Shown piece by piece: positions 7,241 through 16,084 of a stretch of DNA of 64,000 nucleotides. Position numbers and translations under genes: made by a program. Under the pieces are notes generated by a model, which saw only the letters and a list, made by a program, of their open reading frames with translations, did not search any database and was not told where the DNA came from. The stretch comes from Myxococcales bacterium (lineage in GTDB: Bacteria > Myxococcota_A > Polyangia > Nannocystales > Nannocystaceae), in contig JACKDW010000015.1 of assembly GCA_020633295.1 (NCBI GenBank), positions 62,001 through 126,000 on the forward strand, given 5' to 3'. Within the stretch, counting starts at the first letter, position 1, and every line of letters begins with the position of its first letter.

Positions 7241-10033
7241 TCAGCGACGTCGACGACGGCCCGCGAGCAGCACGAGCAGCGCGAAACCGAGAGCGCCAGC
7301 GCCCCCGCCGCGCTCGTCGACGCTGGCGCGGCAGTCACAGCCGCCCTCCTCGGCGCCGCCGGTCGCGTTCGCGTCGGTGTCCGTCTCGGTCCCCGTGCTG
7401 TCGCCGCTGTCGCTGGCCGAGCCCGCCGACGGATCGCCCGTGGTCGCGCCGTCGGTGGCCGTGCCCGAGTTCGAGTCGGTCCCCGAGTCCGTCGGGCCCG
7501 CCGAGGGGTCGCCGCCCGTGGTCGGATCCCCGCCGGTCGTCTCGTCGCCGCCGGTCGTCTCGCCGCCCGTGGTCCCGGGCGCGTCGGGCTCACACACGCC
7601 GTCCACGCACACGCCGTCGTCGCACGCGGTGCCGTCGTCCGCCGGGACGTCGGCCGGGCAGTCCGCGGCGAGCCCGTCGCACAGCTCCGCGGCGTCGCAC
7701 GTGTCCGCAGCCGGGCGGCACTCGACCATGTCGCCCTCCGCGACGAACATGTCCTCGGGGCAATCCGCGAGCACGCCGTCGCACAGCTCCGCGACGTCGC
7801 AGTCGCCCGCCGACGCGCGGCACTCGACCGCGTCGTCGACCGAGACCACCGCGTCATCGGGGCACGTGACGTCCACCCCGTCGCAGACCTCCGCGACGTC
7901 GCAGACGCCGACCGCCCCGCGACACTCGGTGTCGACCGCGAGCGGCTCGCAGGTGCCGTCCTGCGTCGCGCCCTCGGCGATGCTGCACGCCTGGCAGTCG
8001 TTCGGATCCCCGAGCCCGCACTCCGAGTCGCAGCACACGCCGTCGACGCAGGGGCCGTTCGCGCAGGCGGCGTCGTCCGCACAGGCGTCGCCCTGCCCCG
8101 CCAGGAAGCCGTAGACGTAGGCCGCGCCCGCGTTCGACGCCTTCTCGTCCTCGTAGCGCGCGCCGACGATCAGCCACGTGGAGCTGAGCGCGCCCGAGAA
8201 GCCGAACTCGTCGTTCGCCTGCGCGTCCGAGGCGAGGAAGCGCTGATACTCGGTCCACACGTCGACGTCGCGCTCGAACAGGTAGGCCGAGCCCGCGTTC
8301 GCGCCCGCGTCGACATCGTCGTCGCGCACGGCGGTGACGAACGCCATGTCGCCGAGCACGTCGACGACGAAGCCGAAGCGGTCGTCCGCCTCCGCGTCGG
8401 CCGAGACGAGCTTGGCCTGCTCGGACCAGACGTCGTTGCCGTCGCGCACGTACACGTAGGCCGCGCCCGAGTTGCTGCCCGCGTCGTCGTCGAAGGGCGC
8501 GCCGACGATGACCGTGTCGCCGTCGAGCCCGACCGCGCGCCCGAACTCGTCGTTGGCCTCGCCGTCGCTGGCGACAAGCTTGGCCTGCTCCGTCCACACG
8601 CCGCCGCTGCGCACGAACACGTAGGCCGAGCCCGAGTTGCCGCCGTTGTCGTCATCGAAGCGCGCGCTGACCACGGCGTCGTCGCCCTTGACCGCGACGC
8701 CCCAGCCGAACTCGTCGCCGGCCGCCGCGTCGCTCGCCGTGAGCTTGGCCTCCTCGCTCCAGTTCTGGTTGTTGTCGCGCACGAACACGTAGGCCGCGCC
8801 CGCGTTGGCGCCGCCGTCATCCTCGTCGGTCGCGCCGACGATCACCGTGTCCGCCTCGATCGTGACCGCGCGCCCGAACTCGTCGTTGGCCGACGCGTCG
8901 CTCGCCGTGAGCTTGGCCTGCTGCGTCCACATGTTGTTGCTGCGAAAGAACACGTAGGCCGAGCCGCTCGCGTTGCCGTCGTCGTCGTCGAACAGCGCGC
9001 CCGCCACGATCGTGTCGCCCGACACGCCGACCGACACGCCGAACTGGTCGTCGAGCACGATGTCGTTCGGCTGCAGCTTGGCCTGCTGCACCCACACGTC
9101 GTTCTCGTACACGAACACGTAGGCCGAGCCCGCGTCCTGGGGCGGGTCGTCGTAGATCGAGCCGACCACCGCGGTGTCGCCGTCGATGTCCGAGGAGCGC
9201 GCGAATTGATCATTGAACGCGCCGTCGGCCGCGGTGAGCTTGGCGGACTCGACCGCGATCATCGGGTCGACCGTCAGGGGGTAGCGCGCGCCCTCGTCCT
9301 CGACGCGGATCCGGAGGCGCTGGCCGGTGACCTCGATCGACGCCGGGACCTGGAGCCCGTCCGCGTCGTGCACGTAGAGCTCGGAGTAGCGCAGCGCCGC
9401 GCGCCCGTCCGCGCGGCGCAGCAGCGCGCCGCCCTGGATCGCCTCGGGGCGCAGCTCGCCCGTGACCGCCATCTCGACGACCGGCGCGCCGCCGCCCGCG
9501 TCGCGGCAGCGCGGCGCGCTCGCCAGCACGAAGCCCTGCTCCACGCCGAGCGGACCGTTGACGTACCACTCCTGCACCGCAGTGCCGTCGGCGGCGCGCC
9601 GCTGATACTCGACGCGGTTGCCCTCGGCCTGCGGCTCCGCGCGCGCGAGCTCGCTCAGCGCGGCGCCCTCGCAGCCGACGCCGTCCGCCGCCAGCGACAT
9701 CGACCAGCCGCGCGCGCGCTCGGTCGACGCGAGCGTGACCCCGGCGCGCGCGAAGCTCGAGACGAAGCCCTGCGCCGCGTTCTCGGCCGCGAGCGCGGCC
9801 CCTACGCCGCGCGCGATCGCGTAGTCCTCGCTCGCGTCGCCCTGCACCGCCGCGAGGTAGGCCGCGCGGAGCCCGGCGCGCGCCGTCGCCACGCCCGAGC
9901 TCGGACCCGACGCGAGCGACGACGCGAGGTCTGGGGACGCGCCCGAGTCGGGCGACGACCCGACCGCGCCCAGCGCGAGGATCCCAACCATGCACAGCGC
10001 ACCTGAGTAGCAAAAATAACGCATTCTCATCAC
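7241..10033 (-). CDS. FG-GAP repeat surface protein with MYXO-CTERM-like tail (930 aa)
   Basis: The protein begins with a signal peptide (residues about 5-25). Residues about 240-650 hold seven or so imperfect repeats of the FG-GAP type, each containing a phrase like NDEFG, a GDTVIVGA strand and SAYVFVR. A Cys-rich disintegrin-like region follows (about 660-800, motifs CDVAELCDG and CDAAELCDG). Next is a Thr/Gly/Asp/Ser-rich linker. The end is GGCDCRA, a hydrophobic helix and RRRRR, a MYXO-CTERM-like sorting tail expected to anchor or process the protein at the envelope. The function is unknown; a beta-propeller surface protein is inferred. M3 is an equally good start. It is transcribed toward the 5-7 kb radical SAM gene. 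Confidence 0.85.
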   Translation of the reverse strand: MMRMRYFCYSGALCMVGILALGAVGSSPDSGASPDLASSLASGPSSGVATARAGLRAAYLAAVQGDASEDYAIARGVGAALAAENAAQGFVSSFARAGVTLASTERARGWSMSLAADGVGCEGAALSELARAEPQAEGNRVEYQRRAADGTAVQEWYVNGPLGVEQGFVLASAPRCRDAGGGAPVVEMAVTGELRPEAIQGGALLRRADGRAALRYSELYVHDADGLQVPASIEVTGQRLRIRVEDEGARYPLTVDPMIAVESAKLTAADGAFNDQFARSSDIDGDTAVVGSIYDDPPQDAGSAYVFVYENDVWVQQAKLQPNDIVLDDQFGVSVGVSGDTIVAGALFDDDDGNASGSAYVFFRSNNMWTQQAKLTASDASANDEFGRAVTIEADTVIVGATDEDDGGANAGAAYVFVRDNNQNWSEEAKLTASDAAAGDEFGWGVAVKGDDAVVSARFDDDNGGNSGSAYVFVRSGGVWTEQAKLVASDGEANDEFGRAVGLDGDTVIVGAPFDDDAGSNSGAAYVYVRDGNDVWSEQAKLVSADAEADDRFGFVVDVLGDMAFVTAVRDDDVDAGANAGSAYLFERDVDVWTEYQRFLASDAQANDEFGFSGALSSTWLIVGARYEDEKASNAGAAYVYGFLAGQGDACADDAACANGPCVDGVCCDSECGLGDPNDCQACSIAEGATQDGTCEPLAVDTECRGAVGVCDVAEVCDGVDVTCPDDAVVSVDDAVECRASAGDCDVAELCDGVLADCPEDMFVAEGDMVECRPAADTCDAAELCDGLAADCPADVPADDGTACDDGVCVDGVCEPDAPGTTGGETTGGDETTGGDPTTGGDPSAGPTDSGTDSNSGTATDGATTGDPSAGSASDSGDSTGTETDTDANATGGAEEGGCDCRASVDERGGGAGALGFALLVLLAGRRRRR

Positions 10034-10308
10034 AGCCTGCCGCTCTCCTCCCGCTCGCGACCGGACGCGCCGGGTCCGCGAGCGAACGCTCGATTAACAC
10101 ACGCCGTCGCCGCGCGAGTAAAGTCGACGGCCCGCGAGCCCGTCGATTTTCCCGGTCTCGTCGTACATGTCTCTTAATTCTATTTAATACTCGCCCGCGC
10201 AGCGCCGCTCGACGCCGGCGCGCCGCTCGTCGCGGCCGCGCGCCCGCGCACCTCCTCGCGAGCGCGCCCGCGCGGCCGCCAGGCGCCGCTGTGATACGCT
10301 GCACCTCC
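10034..10308. other. Divergent intergenic region
   Basis: This 275-bp gap lies between the FG-GAP gene and the tandem radical SAM gene. An AT-rich patch near 10141-10190 contains TACATGTCTCTTAATTC and may be promoter material for the leftward gene. TACGCT at 10295-10300 is the probable -10 of the rightward gene. No open reading frame looked real. Confidence 0.4.
10295..10300 (+). promoter_or_regulatory. -10 box TACGCT (extended, TGNTACGCT-like)
   Basis: It lies 8 bases before ATG 10309. For this reason the ATG is chosen as the start rather than the GTG at 10291, which would overlap the box. Confidence 0.4.
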
Positions 10309-12720
10309 ATGAGCAGCGCGCGCGTCCTCGTCGTTCACCCGCCGATGTCGGTCGCCCGCGACTTCATCGACTACCCGTACTTCAGCGACCTGGGCGCCCT
10401 GCAGCTCGCCAGCGTGCTGCGGGCCCGCGGCGACATCGCGCTCGTCGACGCCTTCGCGCTCCCGTCGTCCGGGCTGCGCTGGCGCGCGGACGGGCGCGCG
10501 CACCTCGGCGCCACGCTCGAAGATGTCCGTTCGAGCATCCGCGACGCGATCGAGGACGCGCGCGGCGGCCCGATCGACGCGGTCGTCGTCGCCTACACGC
10601 CGTTCCACCGCCCGCCCCACCGCGACGACCTGCTCGCGTCGGTGCTCATGGGGCTGCGCGCCCGCCTGCCCCGCGCGCCGCTCCTGCTCGCCGACTGCTA
10701 CCAGTCCGGGCAGCACTACGTCGACGCGCCAGGCGAGGCGGTGCTCGCCAGCTACCCGGAGGTCGACGCGTGGATCAAGTTCGAGGCCGAGCGCACGGTC
10801 CCCGAGCTCATCGCGGCGTTCCGCGACCGCTGCGAGCGACCGCGCGGCGTCTACCGGGGCGCGCGCCCGCCCCAGCTCGACGAGCTCCCGCTCCCCGCCT
10901 GGGCGCTCATCGACCGCTCGCGGCACGCCGGGTTCCTCGAGTCCGTGGTCCGCGACCTCGGCCGCGGGCCCTGGGCCTTCCCCATCGACGGGCGGACGCT
11001 GCCGCTCGTGACCTCCCGCGGCTGCCCCTTCACCTGCGTGCACTGCAGCAGCAACCCCGACACGCCGCCCGGCGAGCCGAAGACGCAGCGCCGCTACTCC
11101 GCGCCGCGCCTGCGCGAGTACCTGCGCGAGCTCGCGGCGCTCGGCGCCACGCGCCTCGCGGTCCTGGACGAGCTGATCAACGTCAACGAGCGCCACTTCG
11201 ACGCGTTCCTCGAGACCGCCGCCGGCGAGCTCGATCTCCAATTCGAAATCCCCAACGGCATGCGCGCGGACTACCTCGAGGAGCGCCACCTCGAGGCGAT
11301 GAAGGGCCGCGTCACCACGCTCTCGGTCTCGGCCGAGTCCGGCGCGCAGCGGGTCGTGACCGAGGTCGTGCGCAAGCGGCTCGACCTCCGCGCGATCGAG
11401 CGCGCGGCCGAGCGCGCGCACAAGGTCGGCGTCCCGCTGCTGATCCACTACATGATCGGGCTGCCGGGCGAGACCGCCGAGGAGATCAACCAGACGCTCG
11501 AGTTCTCGCTAGACCTCTGGGACAGGTTCAAGGCGTTCCCCGCGGTCCAGTACGCCACGCCGCTGCCCGGCACCGCGCTCGGCCGCAGCGCGGACGAGCG
11601 CGCGACCCAGGCGGGCGCGCGCCTGCCCGTCGTCGACGACTGGGGCCCGCGCTTCCAGAAGGCCGCGAGCCACACCTCCGAGGTCCCGCGCGAGCAGCTC
11701 GAGCGCTTCATGTGGACGTTCCAGGAGCGCCTGCGGGCGTCGCAGGGCGCCAGGAAGCTGATCATCAACGTCACCTACGTCTGCAACAACCACTGCACCT
11801 TCTGCGCCGTCGGCACGCGCACGCAGCTCGACGGGCACCCGACGCGGCAGCGCGAGCACCTGCTCAAGTACCGCGAGCAGGGCGTGCACATGGTCGACTT
11901 CGACGGCGGTGAGCCGACGCTCAACCCCGAGCTCATCCCGCTGATCCGCTACGCCCGCGGGCTCGGCTACGATCGCGTCAACGTCACGACCAACGGGCGC
12001 CGCTGCTACTACGAGAAGTACGCGCGCGCGCTGGTCCACTCGGGGCTGACGACGCTGCTGTTCTCGGTCCACGGCCCGAACGCGAAGATCCACGCCCAGC
12101 AGGTCGGCGTCGCCGAGGCCTTCGAGCAGACCGTCGGCGGCATCGAGAACTGCGTGCGCCTCAAGCCGCCGCACCTCGAGCTCGGCATGAACATCACGGT
12201 GACCAAGGGCAACCACACGCGCATCGAGGAGATGACGCAGCTCGCGTGGGACCTCGGGCTGCGCTGGATCAACGTCCAGTTCCTGACGCCCTTCGGGCGC
12301 GCGACCTCGTGGGTCGCGCCCGACACCCAGGCGGCCGCCGACCGGACGATGGCGGTGATGGATCGCTGGCAGGATCGGATGAAGTTCCAGATCATCAACC
12401 TGCCCTTCTGCTTCATGCCCGGCTACGAGCGCTTCATGCAGGGCGACCTCGCCAAGCTCGAGCGCCACATGGTGTTCGTCAACAACGAGACCGTGAACCT
12501 CGCCGAGTACCTCGCCGAGCGACGCACGCGACGCCCCGTGTGCAAGACGTGCCCGCACGCGTGCTTCTGCGGCGGCTTCTACGAGCTCGACGACGTCCCG
12601 GAGCCGCCGTGGCTGATCTCGGCGGATGATCTCGTGCGCCCGATCGACGACCCGCGCCGGCACGAGTCCGTGCCAGCCGGCTTTCGCCAGAACATCGCGC
12701 GAAAACTCGCGCCGAAGTGA
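10309..12720 (+). CDS. Tandem radical SAM protein: B12-binding radical SAM fused to SPASM-type radical SAM (803 aa)
   Basis: Residues 1-190 resemble a cobalamin-binding domain (RVLVVHPPMS start, then alternating strands and helices). A first radical SAM domain has C239, C243 and C246 (RGCPFTCVHC) and MIGLPGE, typical of B12-dependent radical SAM enzymes. After about residue 470 a second complete radical SAM domain starts, with C492, C496 and C499 (VCNNHCTFC), FDGGEPT, TTNGRRC and FSVHGPNAKIH. The C-terminal CKTCPHACFCGG looks like an auxiliary cluster ligand set. The second half belongs to the same group as the other four radical SAM proteins of the island. Having both chemistries in one chain is unusual and suggests sequential modifications, possibly a methylation plus another C-H functionalisation. 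The substrate is unknown. Confidence 0.85.
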   Translation: MSSARVLVVHPPMSVARDFIDYPYFSDLGALQLASVLRARGDIALVDAFALPSSGLRWRADGRAHLGATLEDVRSSIRDAIEDARGGPIDAVVVAYTPFHRPPHRDDLLASVLMGLRARLPRAPLLLADCYQSGQHYVDAPGEAVLASYPEVDAWIKFEAERTVPELIAAFRDRCERPRGVYRGARPPQLDELPLPAWALIDRSRHAGFLESVVRDLGRGPWAFPIDGRTLPLVTSRGCPFTCVHCSSNPDTPPGEPKTQRRYSAPRLREYLRELAALGATRLAVLDELINVNERHFDAFLETAAGELDLQFEIPNGMRADYLEERHLEAMKGRVTTLSVSAESGAQRVVTEVVRKRLDLRAIERAAERAHKVGVPLLIHYMIGLPGETAEEINQTLEFSLDLWDRFKAFPAVQYATPLPGTALGRSADERATQAGARLPVVDDWGPRFQKAASHTSEVPREQLERFMWTFQERLRASQGARKLIINVTYVCNNHCTFCAVGTRTQLDGHPTRQREHLLKYREQGVHMVDFDGGEPTLNPELIPLIRYARGLGYDRVNVTTNGRRCYYEKYARALVHSGLTTLLFSVHGPNAKIHAQQVGVAEAFEQTVGGIENCVRLKPPHLELGMNITVTKGNHTRIEEMTQLAWDLGLRWINVQFLTPFGRATSWVAPDTQAAADRTMAVMDRWQDRMKFQIINLPFCFMPGYERFMQGDLAKLERHMVFVNNETVNLAEYLAERRTRRPVCKTCPHACFCGGFYELDDVPEPPWLISADDLVRPIDDPRRHESVPAGFRQNIARKLAPK

Positions 12721-13167
12721 CGCGCCGCGCTCAGCTCGATTCTGCGCGGTCGCTCGTCATGCTCGAGCTCGAGCGGGCGCCCTCCGCGGAGCCGGCACGC
12801 GCGACGCGGCGAACGCGGATCGGCGCTCACCGCACAAGCCGAGCTGCACCTTTCGCCATATTGGGAAGATGGCCTGAGAGACAACACAGCGCGCCCGCGG
12901 AGCGCGGCGCAGGCATCCTATCACCAGCGCCGAGAGACATGTCCCACGGCGCCACAGCGAGCGTGGCGCGACGCGCAGGCGCGGCTCTGGCCGCGCCGAC
13001 CGAGCGCCCGGCCGCCGACGTGCCCGGCGTCCGCGTGACGCGGTGCGGCCTGCGGGCCGTTGACGGCCGTCGGCCCCGGTCGATTTTTCTCGCGCCCCGT
13101 CCCAAATTTCTCGAGACCGTTGTACACTTCCGACGTTCCTGCAGACCGCAATGGGGGGTTTTCGGTG
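12721..13167. other. Intergenic region, 447 bp
   Basis: No gene is supported here. A perfect GACATGTC palindrome lies at 12936-12943. Near 13120-13130 is GTTGTACACTTCC, whose TACACT is the likely -10 of the following lipoprotein gene. A G-rich ribosome-binding site (GGGGGG) lies about 10 bases before that gene's ATG. Confidence 0.45.
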
Positions 13168-14619
13168 ATGGTGAGCAAAGCACATATTTCACCTGTTGGA
13201 CTTGGACTGATGGCTGCTTTGTCGCTGACGATCGCGGCCTGTGGCGACAGTGACACTGGTACTTCGACGGACGCGGACTCGTTTACGTCCTCCTCGACCA
13301 CGCCGAACACGGGCGGCATGACCGACGCCACCGGCGGCGCGACGGAGACGAGCGCTGGCCCGGGCGGCTCTGACTCCGACGGCACGACGACCGGCGGCAG
13401 CAACCCGACCACCGGCAACACCACGGACAACCCGACGACCGACGGGACGACGACGAGCACCGGCGTCGAGTGTGAGAACGACGCGGACGGTGACGGCTAC
13501 GGCGCGGGCGACAACTGCCTCGGCCTCGACTGCGACGACAACAACCCAGACGTCTGGGAAGGCTGCATGGGCTGCGAGGACAACGACGGCGACGGGTACG
13601 GCGCCGGCTGTGATCCTGGCTCGGACTGCGACGACAGCAACGAGTACGCCTGGGACACCTGCGACACGTGCATGGACACGGACGGCGACGGGTACTGGGT
13701 CGGCTGCAACACCTACCCCGACGGCCAGGACCAGGACGACTGCGACGACGACGACAACAACAACTGGACGCCCGACGGCTGCGCCAACTGTGTCGACGCG
13801 GACGCGGACGACTTCTGGGTCGGCTGCGACACCTACGACAACGACAAGCCGGGCCCTGACTGCAACGACATGAACGCGGGCGTCGGCGGCGACGACGCGG
13901 TCGAGCTGTGCGACGGCATCCCGCAGAACTGCGCGAACGAGATCGACCCGCTCCCGGCCGACGAGATGTGCCCGCCGCCGGGGAACCCCGATCCGCCCAA
14001 CGTCAACCCGATCGACGGCTGGATCTGCGACCCGCCGATGCCGGGTCAGGACGGCTGCGAGATCAAGACCTGCCTCGATCAGTTCTTCGACGTCGACAGC
14101 GACTACACGAACGGCTGCGAGTGCGCCGGCACCTCGCGCAACTTCTCGCTGGCCGAGTGCGGCGAGGAGATGCCGGGCTACCTCGGCTCGCTCGCGGTGG
14201 GCGAGGAGATCTTCGGCGAGGACCTCGTGCTCGGCGTCATCCCCGAGCTCGACAACGGCAAGGGCAACGGCGCCGAGGACTGGTTCTGGGTCGAGTTCCC
14301 GCAGAACAACGGCGGCATGCGCCCGAGCGCCGGCATCATCAAGATCGACTTCGAGACCAACCAGAACAACGACTACCGCTTCGAGGTCTACGACTCGTGC
14401 CCGTCGGTGGCCTGGGACGGCATCGCCGAGGTGTGCACGCCGGACCCGCTGGGCAACGCGCTCGAGTGGTGGTTCTGGGACGACTGGAACCAGCCGCCGC
14501 CGAACAACTACAACAACAACGTCGTGTGGCCCAACAAGGTGTTCGTCCGCGTCTTCCGCGTACAGAACGAGAACACCTGCTCGAACTACCGCCTCCGGAT
14601 CCGCCGCGAGAGCGACTAG
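13168..14619 (+). CDS. Asp/Cys-rich lipoprotein with four MopE-type metal-binding motifs (483 aa)
   Basis: The ATG at 13168 follows a GGGGGG ribosome-binding site and gives a clear lipoprotein signal with lipobox TIAAC at about residue 25. A Thr/Gly/Asp linker runs to about residue 98. Four consecutive Asp-rich units follow, such as ECENDADGDGYGAGDN and DCDDNNPDVWEGC, the putative metal-binding motif common in myxobacterial secreted proteins. The C-terminal 180 residues form a separate beta-rich domain with several Cys. The protein should be exported and probably binds calcium. It lies between two radical SAM loci, but a link to them is only positional. The gene ends at a pair of hairpins shared with the convergent operon. 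Confidence 0.78.
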   Translation: MVSKAHISPVGLGLMAALSLTIAACGDSDTGTSTDADSFTSSSTTPNTGGMTDATGGATETSAGPGGSDSDGTTTGGSNPTTGNTTDNPTTDGTTTSTGVECENDADGDGYGAGDNCLGLDCDDNNPDVWEGCMGCEDNDGDGYGAGCDPGSDCDDSNEYAWDTCDTCMDTDGDGYWVGCNTYPDGQDQDDCDDDDNNNWTPDGCANCVDADADDFWVGCDTYDNDKPGPDCNDMNAGVGGDDAVELCDGIPQNCANEIDPLPADEMCPPPGNPDPPNVNPIDGWICDPPMPGQDGCEIKTCLDQFFDVDSDYTNGCECAGTSRNFSLAECGEEMPGYLGSLAVGEEIFGEDLVLGVIPELDNGKGNGAEDWFWVEFPQNNGGMRPSAGIIKIDFETNQNNDYRFEVYDSCPSVAWDGIAEVCTPDPLGNALEWWFWDDWNQPPPNNYNNNVVWPNKVFVRVFRVQNENTCSNYRLRIRRESD

Positions 14620-14640
14620 CGCGAGACGACGCGCCGATCG

Positions 14641-14736
14641 GGACCGCCGCGCTGCGCTGCAGGGCGGCGGTCCTGCTTTCTCCACGGGACGTTGTCTCGA
14701 TCGCGACCGCCGCCCTGCAGCGCAGCGCGGCGGTCC
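14641..14736. terminator. Nested inverted repeat between convergent genes
   Basis: Segment 14641-14673 and segment 14705-14736 are near-perfect reverse complements over 32 bases. Each is also quasi-palindromic by itself (GACCGCCGC ... GCGGCGGTC). Each is followed by the same TGCTTTCTCC. The pair lies between converging genes ending at 14619 and 14870, so a bidirectional terminator is likely. A small mobile repeat of the REP/BIME kind is the alternative. Confidence 0.6.
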
Positions 14737-14869
14737 TGCTTTCTCCGCAGGACGGCGGTCCCGCACGCTCGCGCCGCGCTCGTCTCGCTGCGCGCTGCGG
14801 GGCTACAGCCGGGGCTCCGCGCTCACCTCCGCGATCACGCGCGGACGACCGAGGCCGCCGCGCGCGAGC

Positions 14870-16084
14870 TCAGGCGTCGTCGTAGATCGCGAAGTGCTCG
14901 TCCCAGCGGCGGATCTCGTCGAGCACCGCGGCGCCGGCCTCCGTCGGCTGCCCGTGCTCGAGCAGCACCGACGCGCCCTCGTGATTACCCCGCACGATCG
15001 TCTGAAACCGCCGGCGAAAGTCGGGGTGATCGCTGCCCGGGGCGCGCTCCTCGATCATGCGCTCGTAGAGCCGCGCGACGGGCTGGAACGCGTGCACCGC
15101 CAGCAGCACGCCGTGCAGCGGCCGCGGATCGGGGCGCACCGGCGACTTGTAGAGCGGGTGAAAGGCGTTGTGCAGCACCGCGTCGAGCTCGAACAGCGCG
15201 TTGATCTTGTTGTGGGAGAACTCGTGGATGACCGCCTCGACCATCGTCATGAGCCGCGGGTGCAGCGTCATGTACAGCGTGCCGATGTCCTCCTGGTAGG
15301 AGGCCGAGAGGTGCGCGTGCGCGTCGTAGCCGACGGGGATGATCTGGTGGACGATGAGCTCGATCTCGCCGCGCAGCGCGGGCATGAAGCGCCCGATGTG
15401 CGCGAGCGCGGCCTCGAGGCTCGCGCGCCACTCGTCGCGCGAGCGCCCGCCGAGGTCGAGCGCGTTGCCCTGCTTGTCCGGGTGCGCCTCGAAGTCCGAG
15501 ATCGGGTTGTTGTCGACCAGCGCGAGCACGGGTCCGCCGGGGCTCGAGGTGAGCGCGACGAAGCGCGCGGCGTCCTCACGCAGCGGTCGCTCGTCCCCGT
15601 CGATCGAGACCCAGCCGTCGCGGATTCGAAGCGCGCGCGCGCCGTCGGGGACGTCGACGACGCAGCGCGCCGCGAGGCTGACGACGCGCCGCGGCGGCGC
15701 GCGCAGCTCGACGACCCCAGGCAAGGCGCCCACGGCCGCGAGCTCGAGGCAGGCCGTGGCCGCGAGCTCGCGCAGCAGCGCGTCGACGTGCAGCCCGTTG
15801 CCGGGCGCGCTGCGTAGGCAGCGGATCAACACGCCGACCGTCGGGCGACGCACGACGCTGGCGAGCGCCCCCGGGTCGCTGCGCGCGAGGGCCCCGGCGA
15901 CGCGCGCGAACACGGAGAAGTCGGCCCGCGCGCGCGCGGAGGCGTGCTGCAGCGGCGCGCGCCGAAGGTCGCCGAGCAGCCGACGGATCGCCCGGGACAG
16001 CACGTCGCGCGCGGTCGTCGAGCCCGGCGCGGGGATCGTCAGGTCGCGGGGCGCGAGCGTCGGCGGGTCTCGTCGCGTCGTCAT
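14870..16084 (-). CDS. HExxH-type peptide beta-hydroxylase-like protein (404 aa)
   Basis: The ATG at 16084 overlaps the stop of the upstream radical SAM gene by ATGA, so the two are translationally coupled. The motif EAVIHEFSHNKINAL places HEFSH at residues 287-291, followed by a conserved-looking ALFELDAVLHNAFHPLYKSP segment. This matches the HExxH family (TIGR04267) found in RiPP operons, often with or fused to radical SAM enzymes; members have been described as alpha-ketoglutarate-dependent peptide beta-hydroxylases. The N-terminal 180 residues are Ala/Arg-rich and unrecognised. The likely role is hydroxylation of a peptide also acted on by the coupled radical SAM enzyme. The substrate is not known; the Tat-signal protein at the head of the operon is the closest candidate. 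Confidence 0.8.
   Translation of the reverse strand: MTTRRDPPTLAPRDLTIPAPGSTTARDVLSRAIRRLLGDLRRAPLQHASARARADFSVFARVAGALARSDPGALASVVRRPTVGVLIRCLRSAPGNGLHVDALLRELAATACLELAAVGALPGVVELRAPPRRVVSLAARCVVDVPDGARALRIRDGWVSIDGDERPLREDAARFVALTSSPGGPVLALVDNNPISDFEAHPDKQGNALDLGGRSRDEWRASLEAALAHIGRFMPALRGEIELIVHQIIPVGYDAHAHLSASYQEDIGTLYMTLHPRLMTMVEAVIHEFSHNKINALFELDAVLHNAFHPLYKSPVRPDPRPLHGVLLAVHAFQPVARLYERMIEERAPGSDHPDFRRRFQTIVRGNHEGASVLLEHGQPTEAGAAVLDEIRRWDEHFAIYDDA

Noticed and set aside
6935..10006. A 1,023-residue reading frame on the plus strand
   Set aside because: It covers the FG-GAP protein on the other strand and contains no recognisable domain.
10291..12720. GTG at 10291 as start of the tandem radical SAM gene
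   Set aside because: It overlaps the probable -10 box; ATG 10309 begins directly with the strand VLVVHPPMS.
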